Source: Sphingomonadaceae bacterium (lineage in GTDB: Bacteria > Pseudomonadota > Alphaproteobacteria > Sphingomonadales > Sphingomonadaceae). Taken from it: DNA of 64,000 nucleotides. Below, piece by piece: positions 30,967 through 42,759 of the stretch (position 1 is the first letter of the stretch; the number at the start of each line of letters is the position of its first letter). The notes beneath the pieces were generated by a model. The model was not told the DNA's origin and did no database searches. It saw only the letters and a program-made list of their open reading frames with translations. Both the position numbers and the translations under genes were made by a program. The stretch spans positions 25,440-89,439 of the forward strand of contig JANYGB010000053.1 of NCBI GenBank assembly GCA_025359445.1, in the 5' to 3' direction.

Positions 30967-32460
30967 ATGAAGCGTTTCTCTTCAGCGATGAGCCGATTGC
31001 TCCTTTGGGTGCTTACAGCCGCGCTGACGCTTGACCCGATCGCTGCTGCTTCGCGCCAGGATAGAGAAGCTGCTGCGCTGCGCCTGCAACTGCTGGGCCA
31101 TATCACCGAACTCGCCAGCGATGCCTATGCGGGGCGCGAACCGGGGACCGAGGGTGAGGCCAAGTCGCTGCGCTACATTGGCCAGCATTGGTCAGATAGT
31201 GGGTTGGTCTCGGGCACCAACGATCCGGGCCACCCGTGGTTCGCGCCAGTAACGTTGGTCGGCCGCCGGCCCGATACTCACCGGGCGGTTTTTTCACGCA
31301 AAGGCAAGCGCGTGTTTGTGGCGCAGGACCAGGTGTTGGTGATCACTTCGGGCAAGCGTGCGCTGATCGAGAACGCTCCGCTGCTGTTCGTGGGCACCGG
31401 GGCAGTCATTCCGCCGCGCGCTGATCTCGCTGGCCGGGTGGCACTGCTGCTCGACGGCGGGCGGGAGGACAGCACCCGGCAGAGCGCGTTGCTCGCTGCC
31501 GGAGCGTCAGGCGTGCTGACCGTGCTTGACGGCGATCGAAGCTTTGATCACGTCGCAGCGCAGCGCGGGCGAGAAGGCTTCGCGCTGGCTGGAGCGGAAC
31601 TCGGCGGCGATATCGATGCATTTATCTCGGCGACAGCCTTGGGTGGAGTCCTGACGGGATCGAAGCAGACCCTCGCCAGTCTGACTTCGGCAGCCGCCGC
31701 ACCCAATTTCGCGCCGATGCCGCTGGATCTTGCCGTATCGCTTGAGGCAACCAGTCGCGAGACCCGTATCCACACGCACAATGTAATCGGCAAATTGCCG
31801 GGCAAGCGGCCCGAACTGGGCGCGGTGTTACTGGTGGCGCACTGGGACCATTTCGGAACCTGCGCGCAGCCGCCCGCCGAGCATCTGATCTGCAATGGCG
31901 CAATCGACAACGCCAGCGGCGTCGCGGTGCTGATCGAGGTTGCCCGGAGGCTTGCCAAAGGCCCGCAGCTTGATCGCGATGTCTATTTCCTTGCCACGAC
32001 CGCCGAAGAGCTTGGGCTGCTCGGGGCGCAAGCCTTTGCCGAAAACCCGCCAATCCCGCTGGCGCAAATTGTCGCCGCGTTCAACATTGACAGCGTTGCG
32101 CTTGCTCCGGCCGGCCAGCCGTTCGGCGTGGTTGGCAAGGGTCTGACCGGGCTTGACCTGCAAATCGCTACGGTCGCCAAGCAGCAAAAAAAGAAAGTCG
32201 TGCTCGACGAGAAAGCCAACGTTTACGTCAAGCGGCAGGATGGCTGGGCGTTGTTGCAACACGATGTGCCCGCAGTGATGGTCTCGAGTTCTTGGTCGGA
32301 CCTGGGCTTGGTGGAACATTTCTTCGAGACCGATTACCACCGCCCGAGCGATGTGGTGCGGCCCGGACTGGAATTGGGCGGGGCGGCCGACGATGTCGAA
32401 TTTCTAACCGCGCTGGTGCGCTGGTTCGGCGATCCGAAGAAAGTACCCCGGCGGCCCTAG
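30967..32460 (+). CDS. M28 family metallopeptidase
   Basis: VLLVAHWDHFGT...GAIDNASGVAVLIEVAR...FLATTAEELGLLGA. Confidence 0.93.
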   Translation: MKRFSSAMSRLLLWVLTAALTLDPIAAASRQDREAAALRLQLLGHITELASDAYAGREPGTEGEAKSLRYIGQHWSDSGLVSGTNDPGHPWFAPVTLVGRRPDTHRAVFSRKGKRVFVAQDQVLVITSGKRALIENAPLLFVGTGAVIPPRADLAGRVALLLDGGREDSTRQSALLAAGASGVLTVLDGDRSFDHVAAQRGREGFALAGAELGGDIDAFISATALGGVLTGSKQTLASLTSAAAAPNFAPMPLDLAVSLEATSRETRIHTHNVIGKLPGKRPELGAVLLVAHWDHFGTCAQPPAEHLICNGAIDNASGVAVLIEVARRLAKGPQLDRDVYFLATTAEELGLLGAQAFAENPPIPLAQIVAAFNIDSVALAPAGQPFGVVGKGLTGLDLQIATVAKQQKKKVVLDEKANVYVKRQDGWALLQHDVPAVMVSSSWSDLGLVEHFFETDYHRPSDVVRPGLELGGAADDVEFLTALVRWFGDPKKVPRRP

Positions 32461-33984
<1,524 letters not shown>

Positions 33985-33987
33985 ACC

Positions 33988-35160
33988 ATGACCCCCGCCG
34001 CGCGCGTCCAGTCGGCGATCGACCTGCTTGACCTGATCATCGCCGCAGCACGCGGGCAGGGGGCGAGCGCAGACCGGATCGTCGCCGAATGGTTCAAGAC
34101 CCGCCGCTATATGGGCAGCGGTGATCGGCGTGCGGTGCGCGAACTGGTTTACGGCGCGGTGCGCGCTTGCGGGGAAATTCCGCTCAGCGGCCGCGCGGCT
34201 ATGCTGCGGCTGGGGCAGTGGGATCCGGTGATACTGACCCTGTTCGATGGGTCGCCGCATGCGCCCAAACCGATTGAGCCAGACGAGCCGGTAGCCGTTG
34301 GCGGCATAGCGCCGCGCTGGCTGGAGGAGAAGCTGGCACACAGCGGAATTGCCGGAGACGAGGCCGCGGCCTTGCTCGGGCGCGCGCCGCTCGATCTACG
34401 GATCAACAATCTGAAAGGAGAAGTCGGCGAACTGCCGGTCGCCGGTGAACCAACACAGGCTCCCGGCGCGTTGCGTTTCCCCGCCGGAACCCCGGTCGAG
34501 CATTGGGATGCCTACAAAAGCGGACAGATCGAGGTTCAGGACACCGGCTCGCAGCTGTGCTGCATGGCGGTGGCCGCGCGGCCCGGCGAAATTGTGGTCG
34601 ATCTCTGCGCCGGGGCCGGGGGCAAGACCCTCGCGCTCGCCGCTGCGATGGACAACAAAGGGCGGCTGATTGCGGCCGATACCGATCGCGGGCGGATGTC
34701 GCGGCTAGCCCCGCGTGCCGAACGGGCCGGGGCAATGATCATCGAGACCAGGCTGCTCAATCCTGGGCGTGAGGCAGACGTGTTAGCCGATCTGGCGGGC
34801 AAGGCCGATGCCGTGCTGGTCGATGCGCCGTGCTCGGGCACCGGCACCTGGCGGCGCAATCCCGAGGCGCGCTGGCGGTTGAACGGGGCCGAACTGGCGC
34901 GGCTGACGGCACTGCAAGCGCGGCTGCTCGATCTTGCGGCCACGCTGGTCAAATCCGGCGGGCGGCTGCTCTACGTCACTTGTTCGCTGCTCGACGCAGA
35001 GGGTGCCGATCAAGCTGAGGGATTTCTCCAACGGCACCCCGATTGGCGCGCACGAATGCCGGATGTGCCTGCCGGAATCCCGCGCGGGCGGGGCCTGCGG
35101 CTGACCCCTTTGCATGACGCAACCGACGGATTTTTCATCGCCTGTTTTGTTTCGCCATGA
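33988..35160 (+). CDS. RsmB/NOP family rRNA (cytosine-C5) methyltransferase
   Basis: VVDLCAGAGGKTLALAAAMDNKG; VDAPCSGTGTWRRNPEARW; LLYVTCSLLDAEG. Confidence 0.93.
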   Translation: MTPAARVQSAIDLLDLIIAAARGQGASADRIVAEWFKTRRYMGSGDRRAVRELVYGAVRACGEIPLSGRAAMLRLGQWDPVILTLFDGSPHAPKPIEPDEPVAVGGIAPRWLEEKLAHSGIAGDEAAALLGRAPLDLRINNLKGEVGELPVAGEPTQAPGALRFPAGTPVEHWDAYKSGQIEVQDTGSQLCCMAVAARPGEIVVDLCAGAGGKTLALAAAMDNKGRLIAADTDRGRMSRLAPRAERAGAMIIETRLLNPGREADVLADLAGKADAVLVDAPCSGTGTWRRNPEARWRLNGAELARLTALQARLLDLAATLVKSGGRLLYVTCSLLDAEGADQAEGFLQRHPDWRARMPDVPAGIPRGRGLRLTPLHDATDGFFIACFVSP

Positions 35161-35708
35161 TAACAGAGCCGCAAATGCTAACGCTCAAGGAGCAGATCAT
35201 GCGTTATACTCCGGCCGCCCTGGCGCTCGCACTGGCGGCGTTGCTTACGGCCAGCACTGGCTTTGGCGCACCGCCCGTCCCGCTCGATCCGCGGGCCGGT
35301 GCGTTGGTCCAGCAAGGCCGCACCGCCCTGTCGGCGGGCAGTATCGAGGACGCGGTAGCCGATTTCGAAGCGGCACTGGCGATCCAACCGGGGCATGTTG
35401 CGATTTACCTCAACCTCGCTGAAGCAGCGCGCAAGGAGGGCATGCAGGGCAAAGCATTGCGCTATTACCGCGTGGCCATGAAGCTCGATCCCACCAACCA
35501 GTACGCCATCGCCGGTGAAGGTGAAGCGCTGGTTGAAAAGGGCGCGGTCGAGAAGGCCAAGCTTAACCTCGCGCGGCTTGAACAGCTGTGTGGCAGCAAA
35601 TCATGTGCGCCAGCGCAAACCTTGAGCGCAGCCATCGCGCGCGGCCCGGCGCCCCCCGTGGTGACGGCGGCGCAAATCGAAGTGAAGCCCGAAGTGACGA
35701 GCAACTGA
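35157..35708 (+). CDS. Tetratricopeptide repeat protein
   Basis: GRTALSAGSIEDAVADFEAALAIQPGHVAIYLNLAEAARKEGMQGKALRYYRVAMKLDPTN. Confidence 0.8.
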   Translation: MITEPQMLTLKEQIMRYTPAALALALAALLTASTGFGAPPVPLDPRAGALVQQGRTALSAGSIEDAVADFEAALAIQPGHVAIYLNLAEAARKEGMQGKALRYYRVAMKLDPTNQYAIAGEGEALVEKGAVEKAKLNLARLEQLCGSKSCAPAQTLSAAIARGPAPPVVTAAQIEVKPEVTSN

Positions 35709-35711
35709 CCG

Positions 35712-36212
35712 TCAGATCAAATCGCGAAATTCATCCAGAACAGTGCGATAAACCCGTTTCTTGAATGGAACGATAAGGTCTGGCAGCAACTCGGGATCGA
35801 CCCATTTCCAGTCCTCGAACTCGGCTGGATCATGCGCGTCAAGCCGGATGTGGTTGTCGTCCCCACCAAACCGCGCGAGCACCCAGTGCTGCCGCTGGCC
35901 GCGAAAGCGCCCTTTCCATAACTTGCCGATCAGATCTTCGGGCAAGTCATAAAACAATTCCTCGCGGGTCTGCGCGAGCAAGGTGACGTGTTCGGGTAAG
36001 ACCCCGGTCTCTTCGGTCAATTCGCGGTACGCGGCGGCGTGGATGTCCTCGCCTTCATCAATTCCGCCCTGCGGCATCTGCCAATAGACGCCGCCTTCAT
36101 CTGGCTGGCCGCGGGTATCGATCCGCCGGCCGACAAAAACCAGTCCCTGGCCGTTGACCAGCATGACCCCGACGCAGGGGCGGTACGGAAGATTGGCTGT
36201 TTCATCGCTCAT
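35712..36212 (-). CDS. rppH: RNA pyrophosphohydrolase (Nudix)
   Basis: YRPCVGVMLVN...VYWQMPQGGIDEGEDIHAAAYRELTEETGV. Confidence 0.93.
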   Translation of the reverse strand: MSDETANLPYRPCVGVMLVNGQGLVFVGRRIDTRGQPDEGGVYWQMPQGGIDEGEDIHAAAYRELTEETGVLPEHVTLLAQTREELFYDLPEDLIGKLWKGRFRGQRQHWVLARFGGDDNHIRLDAHDPAEFEDWKWVDPELLPDLIVPFKKRVYRTVLDEFRDLI

Positions 36213-36244
36213 CGCCGCGCCCTTGGCCGATCAGCGCACAAACA

Positions 36245-37180
36245 TCAACGCCCCAACATCAACTTCATTGCACCCATGATCTTTTCCATGTCCGCCTGCG
36301 CGCTGGGCAAGGCCTTACGCGTGGTGGAAAAGTCGTGGGTCAGCCCGGCCAGGTGCAGATAGAGCGTATCGACCCCCGCTTCGACCAGCTTGGTCGCCAT
36401 CCGGCGACCTTGATCTTGCAGCGGATCGAGACCCGGAGTGGCGACAATGGCCGGGCACATGCCCTTTGCATCGGCGAGCAGCGGGAAGGCGCGCGGGTTG
36501 CCGCTTTCAGGCTCATATAGTGCGTAAAACCAGTCCATCGCGGCTTTCGTGAGGAAATGCCCTTCGGCAAAAGTTTCCATCGAGCCGTCCTGCGATTCGT
36601 CGGTCGCGGGATAGAGCAGAACCTGCAGCAGCATCGGCGCAGCGGCCGGCTGGTCGCACAGGGCGCGCGCGGTGACCGTGGCGAGGTTGCCCCCAGCGCT
36701 GCCGCCGATCGTGACGAGGCCCGTGACCGTGCGGCCCAATTCGGTCGGGCTTGCGGCGAGCCAGCGCGCGGCGGCCTCGCAATCATCGGGCGCGGCGGGG
36801 AAGGGCGCTTCGGGCGCGAGCCGGTAGTCGACCGCCAGCACCGGCAGATCGAGCACGTGCGACAATTCGGTGCACAGTGAATTATGCGTATCGAGATCCC
36901 CGATCACATAGCCGCCGCCGTGGAAAAACAGGATGACGGGTGAAGGCTCGCGGCTCTCACGCACATCGTAGAACCGCACCGGGATCGGGCCTGCGGGTCC
37001 TGGGCAAGTCAGGTCCTTGATCACCGCCATGGGCCGCGGATCGGCTTCGGTCATGGCTTTGAGCGCCAGGTAACCGGCGCGCTGTTCCACCGGGATCATC
37101 GCCTCTGGCGCGGGCATGGAGTTGATCAGCGCAAGGAATCCGGCGACTTCCGGGCGCACATAAATCGAATCGTCGGCCAA
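36245..37180 (-). CDS. Alpha/beta hydrolase, HSL family esterase
   Basis: VILFFHGGGYVIGDLDTH; VTIGGSAGGNLA. Confidence 0.92.
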   Translation of the reverse strand: MADDSIYVRPEVAGFLALINSMPAPEAMIPVEQRAGYLALKAMTEADPRPMAVIKDLTCPGPAGPIPVRFYDVRESREPSPVILFFHGGGYVIGDLDTHNSLCTELSHVLDLPVLAVDYRLAPEAPFPAAPDDCEAAARWLAASPTELGRTVTGLVTIGGSAGGNLATVTARALCDQPAAAPMLLQVLLYPATDESQDGSMETFAEGHFLTKAAMDWFYALYEPESGNPRAFPLLADAKGMCPAIVATPGLDPLQDQGRRMATKLVEAGVDTLYLHLAGLTHDFSTTRKALPSAQADMEKIMGAMKLMLGR

Positions 37181-37380
37181 TTGGAAATCCTCTCTTTTTG
37201 TGGTTTAAACGAGAGGTTAAATGGCGAATTGCCACTTGACTAGGGCGTTCCACACTTCTCTTGTCGAGCAGCAAATTGGCGGCGCAGCAGTTTTTCTTGA
37301 TTGCGCCGCATCACGTGAGGGGACAAGGCGCGCCGGGCAGCCAGATATGGCCGCTTTATCGCGCCTCGCAAGGAAGATAC

Positions 37381-39330
37381 ATGGCCAGCCTAGTCGCCGA
37401 ACCCGAAGTCTCCGTTTCCAACCACCCCGAAGCCGTTGTCGTCAGGTTCGCCGGGGATTCGGGCGACGGGATGCAGCTGACCGGCGGGCAGTTCACGCTT
37501 TCCAGCGCGCTGGCGGGCAACGATTTTGCGACTTTCCCCGACTTTCCCGCCGAAATTCGCGCGCCGCAGGGCACGCTGTTCGGGGTTTCGGCGTTCCAGA
37601 TCAACTTCGGCTCGACCGACATCGAGACCGCAGGTGACGCGCCCGATGTGCTGGTGGCGATGAACCCGGCGGCGCTCAAGACCAATGTCGATGCGCTCAA
37701 GCCCGGCGGCCTGATCATCGCCGACACCGGCGAGTTCACCAAGCGCAACCTCGACAAGGCGAAGTACGATGTCAGCCCAATCGACGATGGCAGCCTGGCC
37801 AAATGGCAGGTGCTGGCCTTCGATATTTCCGCGCTGACGATGGAATCGGTCAAGCCGTATGGGCTGGGCAACAAGGAAGCGCTGCGCTGCAAGAACATGT
37901 GGACGCTCGGCCTGGCGCTGTGGATGTTCGACCGTGAGCGCGAGCCCTTGATCGACTGGCTCAAGGCCAAATTCGTCAAGCTGCCGGTGCTGGCCGATGC
38001 CAACATTGCGGCGCTCAACGCCGGACATGCCTATGGCGAGACCGCTGAGCTGGGCGGGCAATTGCACAAGGTTCACGTCGATCCGGCGGCGGCGAAGGCG
38101 GGGCTGTACCGCACGATCACCGGCGCGGAATCGGTCGCCTTGGGACTGGTCGCTGGCGCGCAGCTGGCGGGTCTCGAGATGTTCTTCGGCGGCTACCCGA
38201 TCACGCCCGCCAGTTCGATCCTGCACAGCCTTGTGCGGCTCAAGGAATTTGGCGTCACCACTTTCCAGGCCGAGGATGAAATCGCCGCCATCGGGGCCGC
38301 GATCGGCGCGAGCTATGCGGGCAAGCTGGGGGTGACCTCCAGCTCGGGTCCCGGCATCGCGCTCAAGACCGAGGCAATGGGCCTCGCGGTGATGACTGAA
38401 CTGCCCTTGGTGATCGTCAATTCGCAGCGCGGCGGGCCCTCGACCGGGCTCCCGACCAAAACCGAGCAGAGCGACCTTTATCAGGCAATCTACGGCCGCA
38501 ACGGCGACACTCCGATCCCGGTGGTCGCGGCGTGTAGCCCGTCTGACGCGTTCGACTGCGCGATTGAGGCTTGCCGCATCGCCACCCAGTACATGACCCC
38601 GGTGATCCTGCTGACCGACGGCTATATCGCCAACGCGGCCGAACCGTGGCTGGTCCCCGATCCCGCGAGCTATGCGCCGTTCCCGGTGACCTTCCTGACG
38701 GAGCGTAACGGCCCGGACGGCACGCTGCTGCCCTATGCCCGCGACGACAAGGGCGCCCGGCCGTGGATCAAGCCGGGCACGCCCGGCCTGACGCACCGGA
38801 TTGGCGGGATCGAGAAAAACCCCGGCACTGGCAACCTCGATTACAGCCCTGGGGCGCACCAGACCATGACCGATGCGCGCAAGGCCAAGGTCGATGGAAT
38901 TGCGAACTCCATCCCCGCGCAGACCGTGGCCTTGGGCGAAACCAGCGGCAAGCTCGCGGTGGTCGGCTGGGGCAGCAGCTTCGGCCCGATCCACCAGGCG
39001 GTGCGCCGCGCCCGCGCCAAAGGCATTGACGTCAGCCACATCCACGTCCGCCACGTCTGGCCGCTCCCGGCAAATCTGGGTGACTTGCTACGGGGTTACG
39101 AGCACATCATCGTCCCCGAGATGAACACCGGCCAGTTCAAGACAGTGCTGCGCGATCAGTTCCTCGTCGACGCGAAACCGCTCAACAAGACCAGCGGGCA
39201 GCCGTTTGCGATCGCCGAAATCGAAGCCGCGATCGCCACCTATTTCGACGGGGCACCCAGCAACGCCGGCGGCGGCGAAGTGCCGCCTAACGCCGCGCAG
39301 CTGCCCAGCATTGAGAGCGCCAACCCATGA
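37381..39330 (+). CDS. 2-oxoacid:acceptor oxidoreductase subunit alpha
   Basis: VVRFAGDSGDGMQLTGGQFTLSSALAGNDFATFPDFPAEIRAPQGT...; KorA-type gamma-alpha fusion. Confidence 0.95.
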   Translation: MASLVAEPEVSVSNHPEAVVVRFAGDSGDGMQLTGGQFTLSSALAGNDFATFPDFPAEIRAPQGTLFGVSAFQINFGSTDIETAGDAPDVLVAMNPAALKTNVDALKPGGLIIADTGEFTKRNLDKAKYDVSPIDDGSLAKWQVLAFDISALTMESVKPYGLGNKEALRCKNMWTLGLALWMFDREREPLIDWLKAKFVKLPVLADANIAALNAGHAYGETAELGGQLHKVHVDPAAAKAGLYRTITGAESVALGLVAGAQLAGLEMFFGGYPITPASSILHSLVRLKEFGVTTFQAEDEIAAIGAAIGASYAGKLGVTSSSGPGIALKTEAMGLAVMTELPLVIVNSQRGGPSTGLPTKTEQSDLYQAIYGRNGDTPIPVVAACSPSDAFDCAIEACRIATQYMTPVILLTDGYIANAAEPWLVPDPASYAPFPVTFLTERNGPDGTLLPYARDDKGARPWIKPGTPGLTHRIGGIEKNPGTGNLDYSPGAHQTMTDARKAKVDGIANSIPAQTVALGETSGKLAVVGWGSSFGPIHQAVRRARAKGIDVSHIHVRHVWPLPANLGDLLRGYEHIIVPEMNTGQFKTVLRDQFLVDAKPLNKTSGQPFAIAEIEAAIATYFDGAPSNAGGGEVPPNAAQLPSIESANP

Positions 39331-40388
39331 ACGAAATGACCACCATAGCCGTGCCGACCACGCTCAAGGACTGGGAGTCCGATCAGGAGGTGCGCTGGTG
39401 CCCGGGTTGCGGCGACTATGCGATCCTCAAGGCGGTGCAGCGGACTTTGCCGGAGCTGGGCGCGGATCCGGCGAAGACGGTGTTCGTCAGCGGGATCGGC
39501 TGCTCGAGCCGGTTCCCCTATTACATCGAAAGCTACGGCTTCCACACCATCCACGGTCGCGCGCCTGCGTTTGCCACGGGCATTAAACTCGCCAATCCCG
39601 AACTCGACGTGTGGATCGTCACCGGCGACGGTGACGGGCTGTCGATTGGCGGCAATCACACGATGCACCTGCTGCGGCGCAATTTGAATTGCCAGGTGCT
39701 GCTGTTCAACAACGAGATCTACGGGCTGACCAAGGGGCAATATTCCCCTACCAGCCGGGTCGGCACGCAAAGCCCGACGACGCCGCTGGGCTCGGTCGAT
39801 CGCCCGGCCAGCCCGGCAGCCTTCGCGCTGGGCGCGGGCGGGCGGTTTATCGCGCGCGGTTTCGACGTATCGAAGAACCTGCCCGAAGTGCTCAAGGCCG
39901 CGCACGCTCACAAGGGCGCGGCATTCGTCGAGATTTTCCAGAACTGCATCGTTTACAACAAGGACGTGTTCGAGGAATTTGCCGCCCCCAAGGGTGCCGA
40001 AGATCGCCAGTTGTGGCTCAAGCAGGGCGAGCCGATGCTGTTCGGCAATGCCAAGACCGGGGATACGAAAGGCATCGCGCTCGATGTCGAAAAGCTGACG
40101 CTCAAGGTGGTGGATGTGGTTGACGGCGATTGGCAGGCGGCCGGCGTGATCGTTCACGACGTCACCAACCGCTCGATCGCGCATATGCTGGTCGAAATGC
40201 CGTTCGGCCCGTTCCCGATGGCGCTTGGCGTTCTCTACGATGATCCGCGCCCGACCTACGACGAGGCTGTGCTCGGGCAAGATGCTGTGGCGCGCTCAGG
40301 CAAGAGCACCGACCTCGCCAAGCTGCTCGCCAAGGGGCAGACCTGGACGGTCAATGAGTCTGACCAAGGGCCTTTGTCGAACGTGTGA
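39327..40388 (+). CDS. 2-oxoacid:ferredoxin oxidoreductase subunit beta
   Basis: VRWCPGCGDYAILKAVQRTLPELG; GIGCSSRFPYY; GDGDGLSIGGNH ThPP motif; 4-bp overlap with alpha gene. Confidence 0.95.
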   Translation: MNEMTTIAVPTTLKDWESDQEVRWCPGCGDYAILKAVQRTLPELGADPAKTVFVSGIGCSSRFPYYIESYGFHTIHGRAPAFATGIKLANPELDVWIVTGDGDGLSIGGNHTMHLLRRNLNCQVLLFNNEIYGLTKGQYSPTSRVGTQSPTTPLGSVDRPASPAAFALGAGGRFIARGFDVSKNLPEVLKAAHAHKGAAFVEIFQNCIVYNKDVFEEFAAPKGAEDRQLWLKQGEPMLFGNAKTGDTKGIALDVEKLTLKVVDVVDGDWQAAGVIVHDVTNRSIAHMLVEMPFGPFPMALGVLYDDPRPTYDEAVLGQDAVARSGKSTDLAKLLAKGQTWTVNESDQGPLSNV

Positions 40389-40394
40389 ACCAAT

Positions 40395-41144
40395 CTACTG
40401 CTGCAATTCACCCGGCGTGGCCGCCTCGATCGCGGGCGCGGCGCTGTCGGCCAGTGTGCGCGCGGGGCGATAGAGCAGCGCCGAGGCGGTGAGCGCCCAG
40501 GCCATGCCGCCGAGCCAGCCGGCGATCGCGTCGCTGGGGTAATGCACGCCTAGCCAGACCCGGCTGAGCGCGATCAGCGCGGTGACCAGTGCCGCGCCCG
40601 CGATCAGGCTCCAGCGCACCCCGTGCCGCCCGCTGAGCGAGGCCAGCGCCAGCGCGATGCCCATGTAGACCACCGCCGAATTGAAACTGTGCCCGCTCGG
40701 GAAACTCGATCCACCAGCCTCGACCAGGTGCGATACGATGGTCGGGCGCGGGCGGCCGACGGCGGCCTTGATCAGCGTGTTGACCACCCAGCCGCTCAGG
40801 ATCGTGACCGCCAGCAAGGTCGCCTCACGCCGCAACCGGACTAGCAGCAGTGCGGCAATGGTGATCAGCGCGAACAGGTTGCGCAGCAGCACACCGCCGA
40901 GCGCCGTCCAGTCCCGCACCGCTTCGAGCACCGCTGGCGGCCCCCACGGAACCGCATCGGGGCCAGCGCGAAAATATTGCAGTCCGGCGCTATCAAAGCT
41001 GCCCAACTGGTTTCCCAGCACCAGCCATACGGTGACCGCGAACCCTACCCAGCAAACCAGTGCGGCTATCAGCGCGTGGCGAGGGGTAATGCGCCAGCCG
41101 CGCGGCGGGAGGACGAGCGTCTCGGCAGGGCGGTTGTGTTCCAT
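40395..41144 (-). CDS. PAP2 family phosphatase
   Basis: KAAVGRPRP...SSFPSGHSFNSAVVYMG...LSRVWLGVHYPSD. Confidence 0.92.
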   Translation of the reverse strand: MEHNRPAETLVLPPRGWRITPRHALIAALVCWVGFAVTVWLVLGNQLGSFDSAGLQYFRAGPDAVPWGPPAVLEAVRDWTALGGVLLRNLFALITIAALLLVRLRREATLLAVTILSGWVVNTLIKAAVGRPRPTIVSHLVEAGGSSFPSGHSFNSAVVYMGIALALASLSGRHGVRWSLIAGAALVTALIALSRVWLGVHYPSDAIAGWLGGMAWALTASALLYRPARTLADSAAPAIEAATPGELQQ

Positions 41145-41208
41145 GTTGCACACAACGCCGCAAACCGGCGGCTGTTGCAAGTAGCGCGGAAACTTGTCAC
41201 CCAGCGTC

Positions 41209-42759
41209 ATGCATTCAACCTTTGCCTTGCTCGATTGGGTGGTGATCGGGCTCTACACGCTGGTGCTGTTCGCCGGGGGGTGGCTGTTCCGCCCGCGCCG
41301 CGCGGAGAGCACGCGCGATTACTTCCTTGCGGGCGGCACGATCCCGGCGTGGATGGCGGCGATCTCGGTACTCTCGGCCACGCAAAGTGCAGCGACTTTC
41401 CTCGGCGGGCCAGACTACGGCTTCCGCAACGATTACACGTACCTGTCGGGCAATATCGGCGGTCTGATCGGCGCGCTGTTCGTCGCCAAATTCCTGATCC
41501 CGCGGTTTTATGCGATCCGCGCGACCACGGTTTACGAACTGCTCGAAGTGCGCTTCTCGCGCCGGGCAATGCGCGCGGCGGGGCTGATGTTCCTGGTGGG
41601 CCGCGTGTTTGCAGGCGGCGCGCGGGTTTATCTCGCGGCGATCGCAGTGGCTATGGTGATGTTTGCCAGCGTGGATGCCAGCGGGATCGTGATCGCCGCC
41701 GCGCTGGTGATGATCGCGGCCTTCGCTTTCACTTTCGCGGGCGGCTTGCGCTCGGTGATCCTCAATGACCTCATTCAGTTTGTGGTTTATGTCGGTGCGG
41801 CGTTGGCAGTTCTGGTGTGGCTGTGGACCAGCATCCCGGCTCCCACCTCCGCGATTATCGAGGGCCTCAAGCACAGTCCGGGCGGTATAGACAAGTTGCG
41901 GTTGTTCGACTGGTCGACCGACCCAGCCAAGCCCTTCGCCATGCCTGCGGTGATCTTCGGGGTCTCGCTGCTATACATCGCCTCGACCGGGACCGATCAG
42001 GACGTAACCCAGCGGCTGCTCGCTTCCAAAGATGCCAAAACCGGCGTGCGCGGACTGATCCTATCGCTGTTCGCCACGCTGCCGGTGGTGTTCATGTTCA
42101 TCACCATCGGGCTGCTGCTTCACGTGGTTTACCAGCGCCCCGAGCTGATGGGTGGGCGCGTGCTCACGCTCGGCTCCACGTTCGAGGGGCAGAAGATCAG
42201 CACTTTCATGCATTACATTCTGACCCAGCTGCCGCCGGGCTTGCGCGGGTTGGTCACAGCCGGGGTCTTTGCCGCCGCGATTGCCACCACCAACTCCGCA
42301 CTCAATGCGATGAGCAGCGTGATGGTGCAGGATTTCTACCGCCCGTGGAAAGACCGGCGCGGCGGGGCGGAGGAGCGTCATTTCGTGCGGGCGGGACGCT
42401 GGGGCATGGCGCTGGCCGGGCTCGCGATGTTCGGCTTTGCAGTGCTCAGCTTTTACTGGCAGCGCGCCAGCGACAAGCCGCTGCTGGAATTCGCATTGCA
42501 AGTGATGGTGTTTGCCTATGCCGGGCTGCTCGGAGTCTATTTCACCGCGCTGTTCTCGCGCCGTGGTTCGACGGGTTCGGTGATCGCGGCGCTGATCGCC
42601 GGGTTCGTCACCGTGGCCTGCTGCCAGCCTTATCTGGTGAGCGCGCTGCACCTGCCCCAATGGCTGGGTACCATCGCCTTCCCGTGGCAACTATGCCTCG
42701 GCACTGCGGTGGCGACGCTGGTCTGCCTTGCTCCACCGGGTGGAAAGGAACAAGCGTGA
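41209..42759 (+). CDS. Sodium:solute symporter family protein
   Basis: Multi-TM; STRDYFLAGGTIPAWMAAISVLSATQSAATFLGGPDY. Confidence 0.93.
   Translation: MHSTFALLDWVVIGLYTLVLFAGGWLFRPRRAESTRDYFLAGGTIPAWMAAISVLSATQSAATFLGGPDYGFRNDYTYLSGNIGGLIGALFVAKFLIPRFYAIRATTVYELLEVRFSRRAMRAAGLMFLVGRVFAGGARVYLAAIAVAMVMFASVDASGIVIAAALVMIAAFAFTFAGGLRSVILNDLIQFVVYVGAALAVLVWLWTSIPAPTSAIIEGLKHSPGGIDKLRLFDWSTDPAKPFAMPAVIFGVSLLYIASTGTDQDVTQRLLASKDAKTGVRGLILSLFATLPVVFMFITIGLLLHVVYQRPELMGGRVLTLGSTFEGQKISTFMHYILTQLPPGLRGLVTAGVFAAAIATTNSALNAMSSVMVQDFYRPWKDRRGGAEERHFVRAGRWGMALAGLAMFGFAVLSFYWQRASDKPLLEFALQVMVFAYAGLLGVYFTALFSRRGSTGSVIAALIAGFVTVACCQPYLVSALHLPQWLGTIAFPWQLCLGTAVATLVCLAPPGGKEQA

Noticed and set aside
37390-39054. 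554-aa minus-strand ORF
   Set aside because: Antisense shadow of the 2-oxoacid oxidoreductase alpha gene.
41817-42755. N-terminal extension of the photolyase ORF (start 41817)
   Set aside because: This part overlaps the symporter out of frame and is not photolyase-like; the GTG at 42756 gives a canonical photolyase N-terminus.
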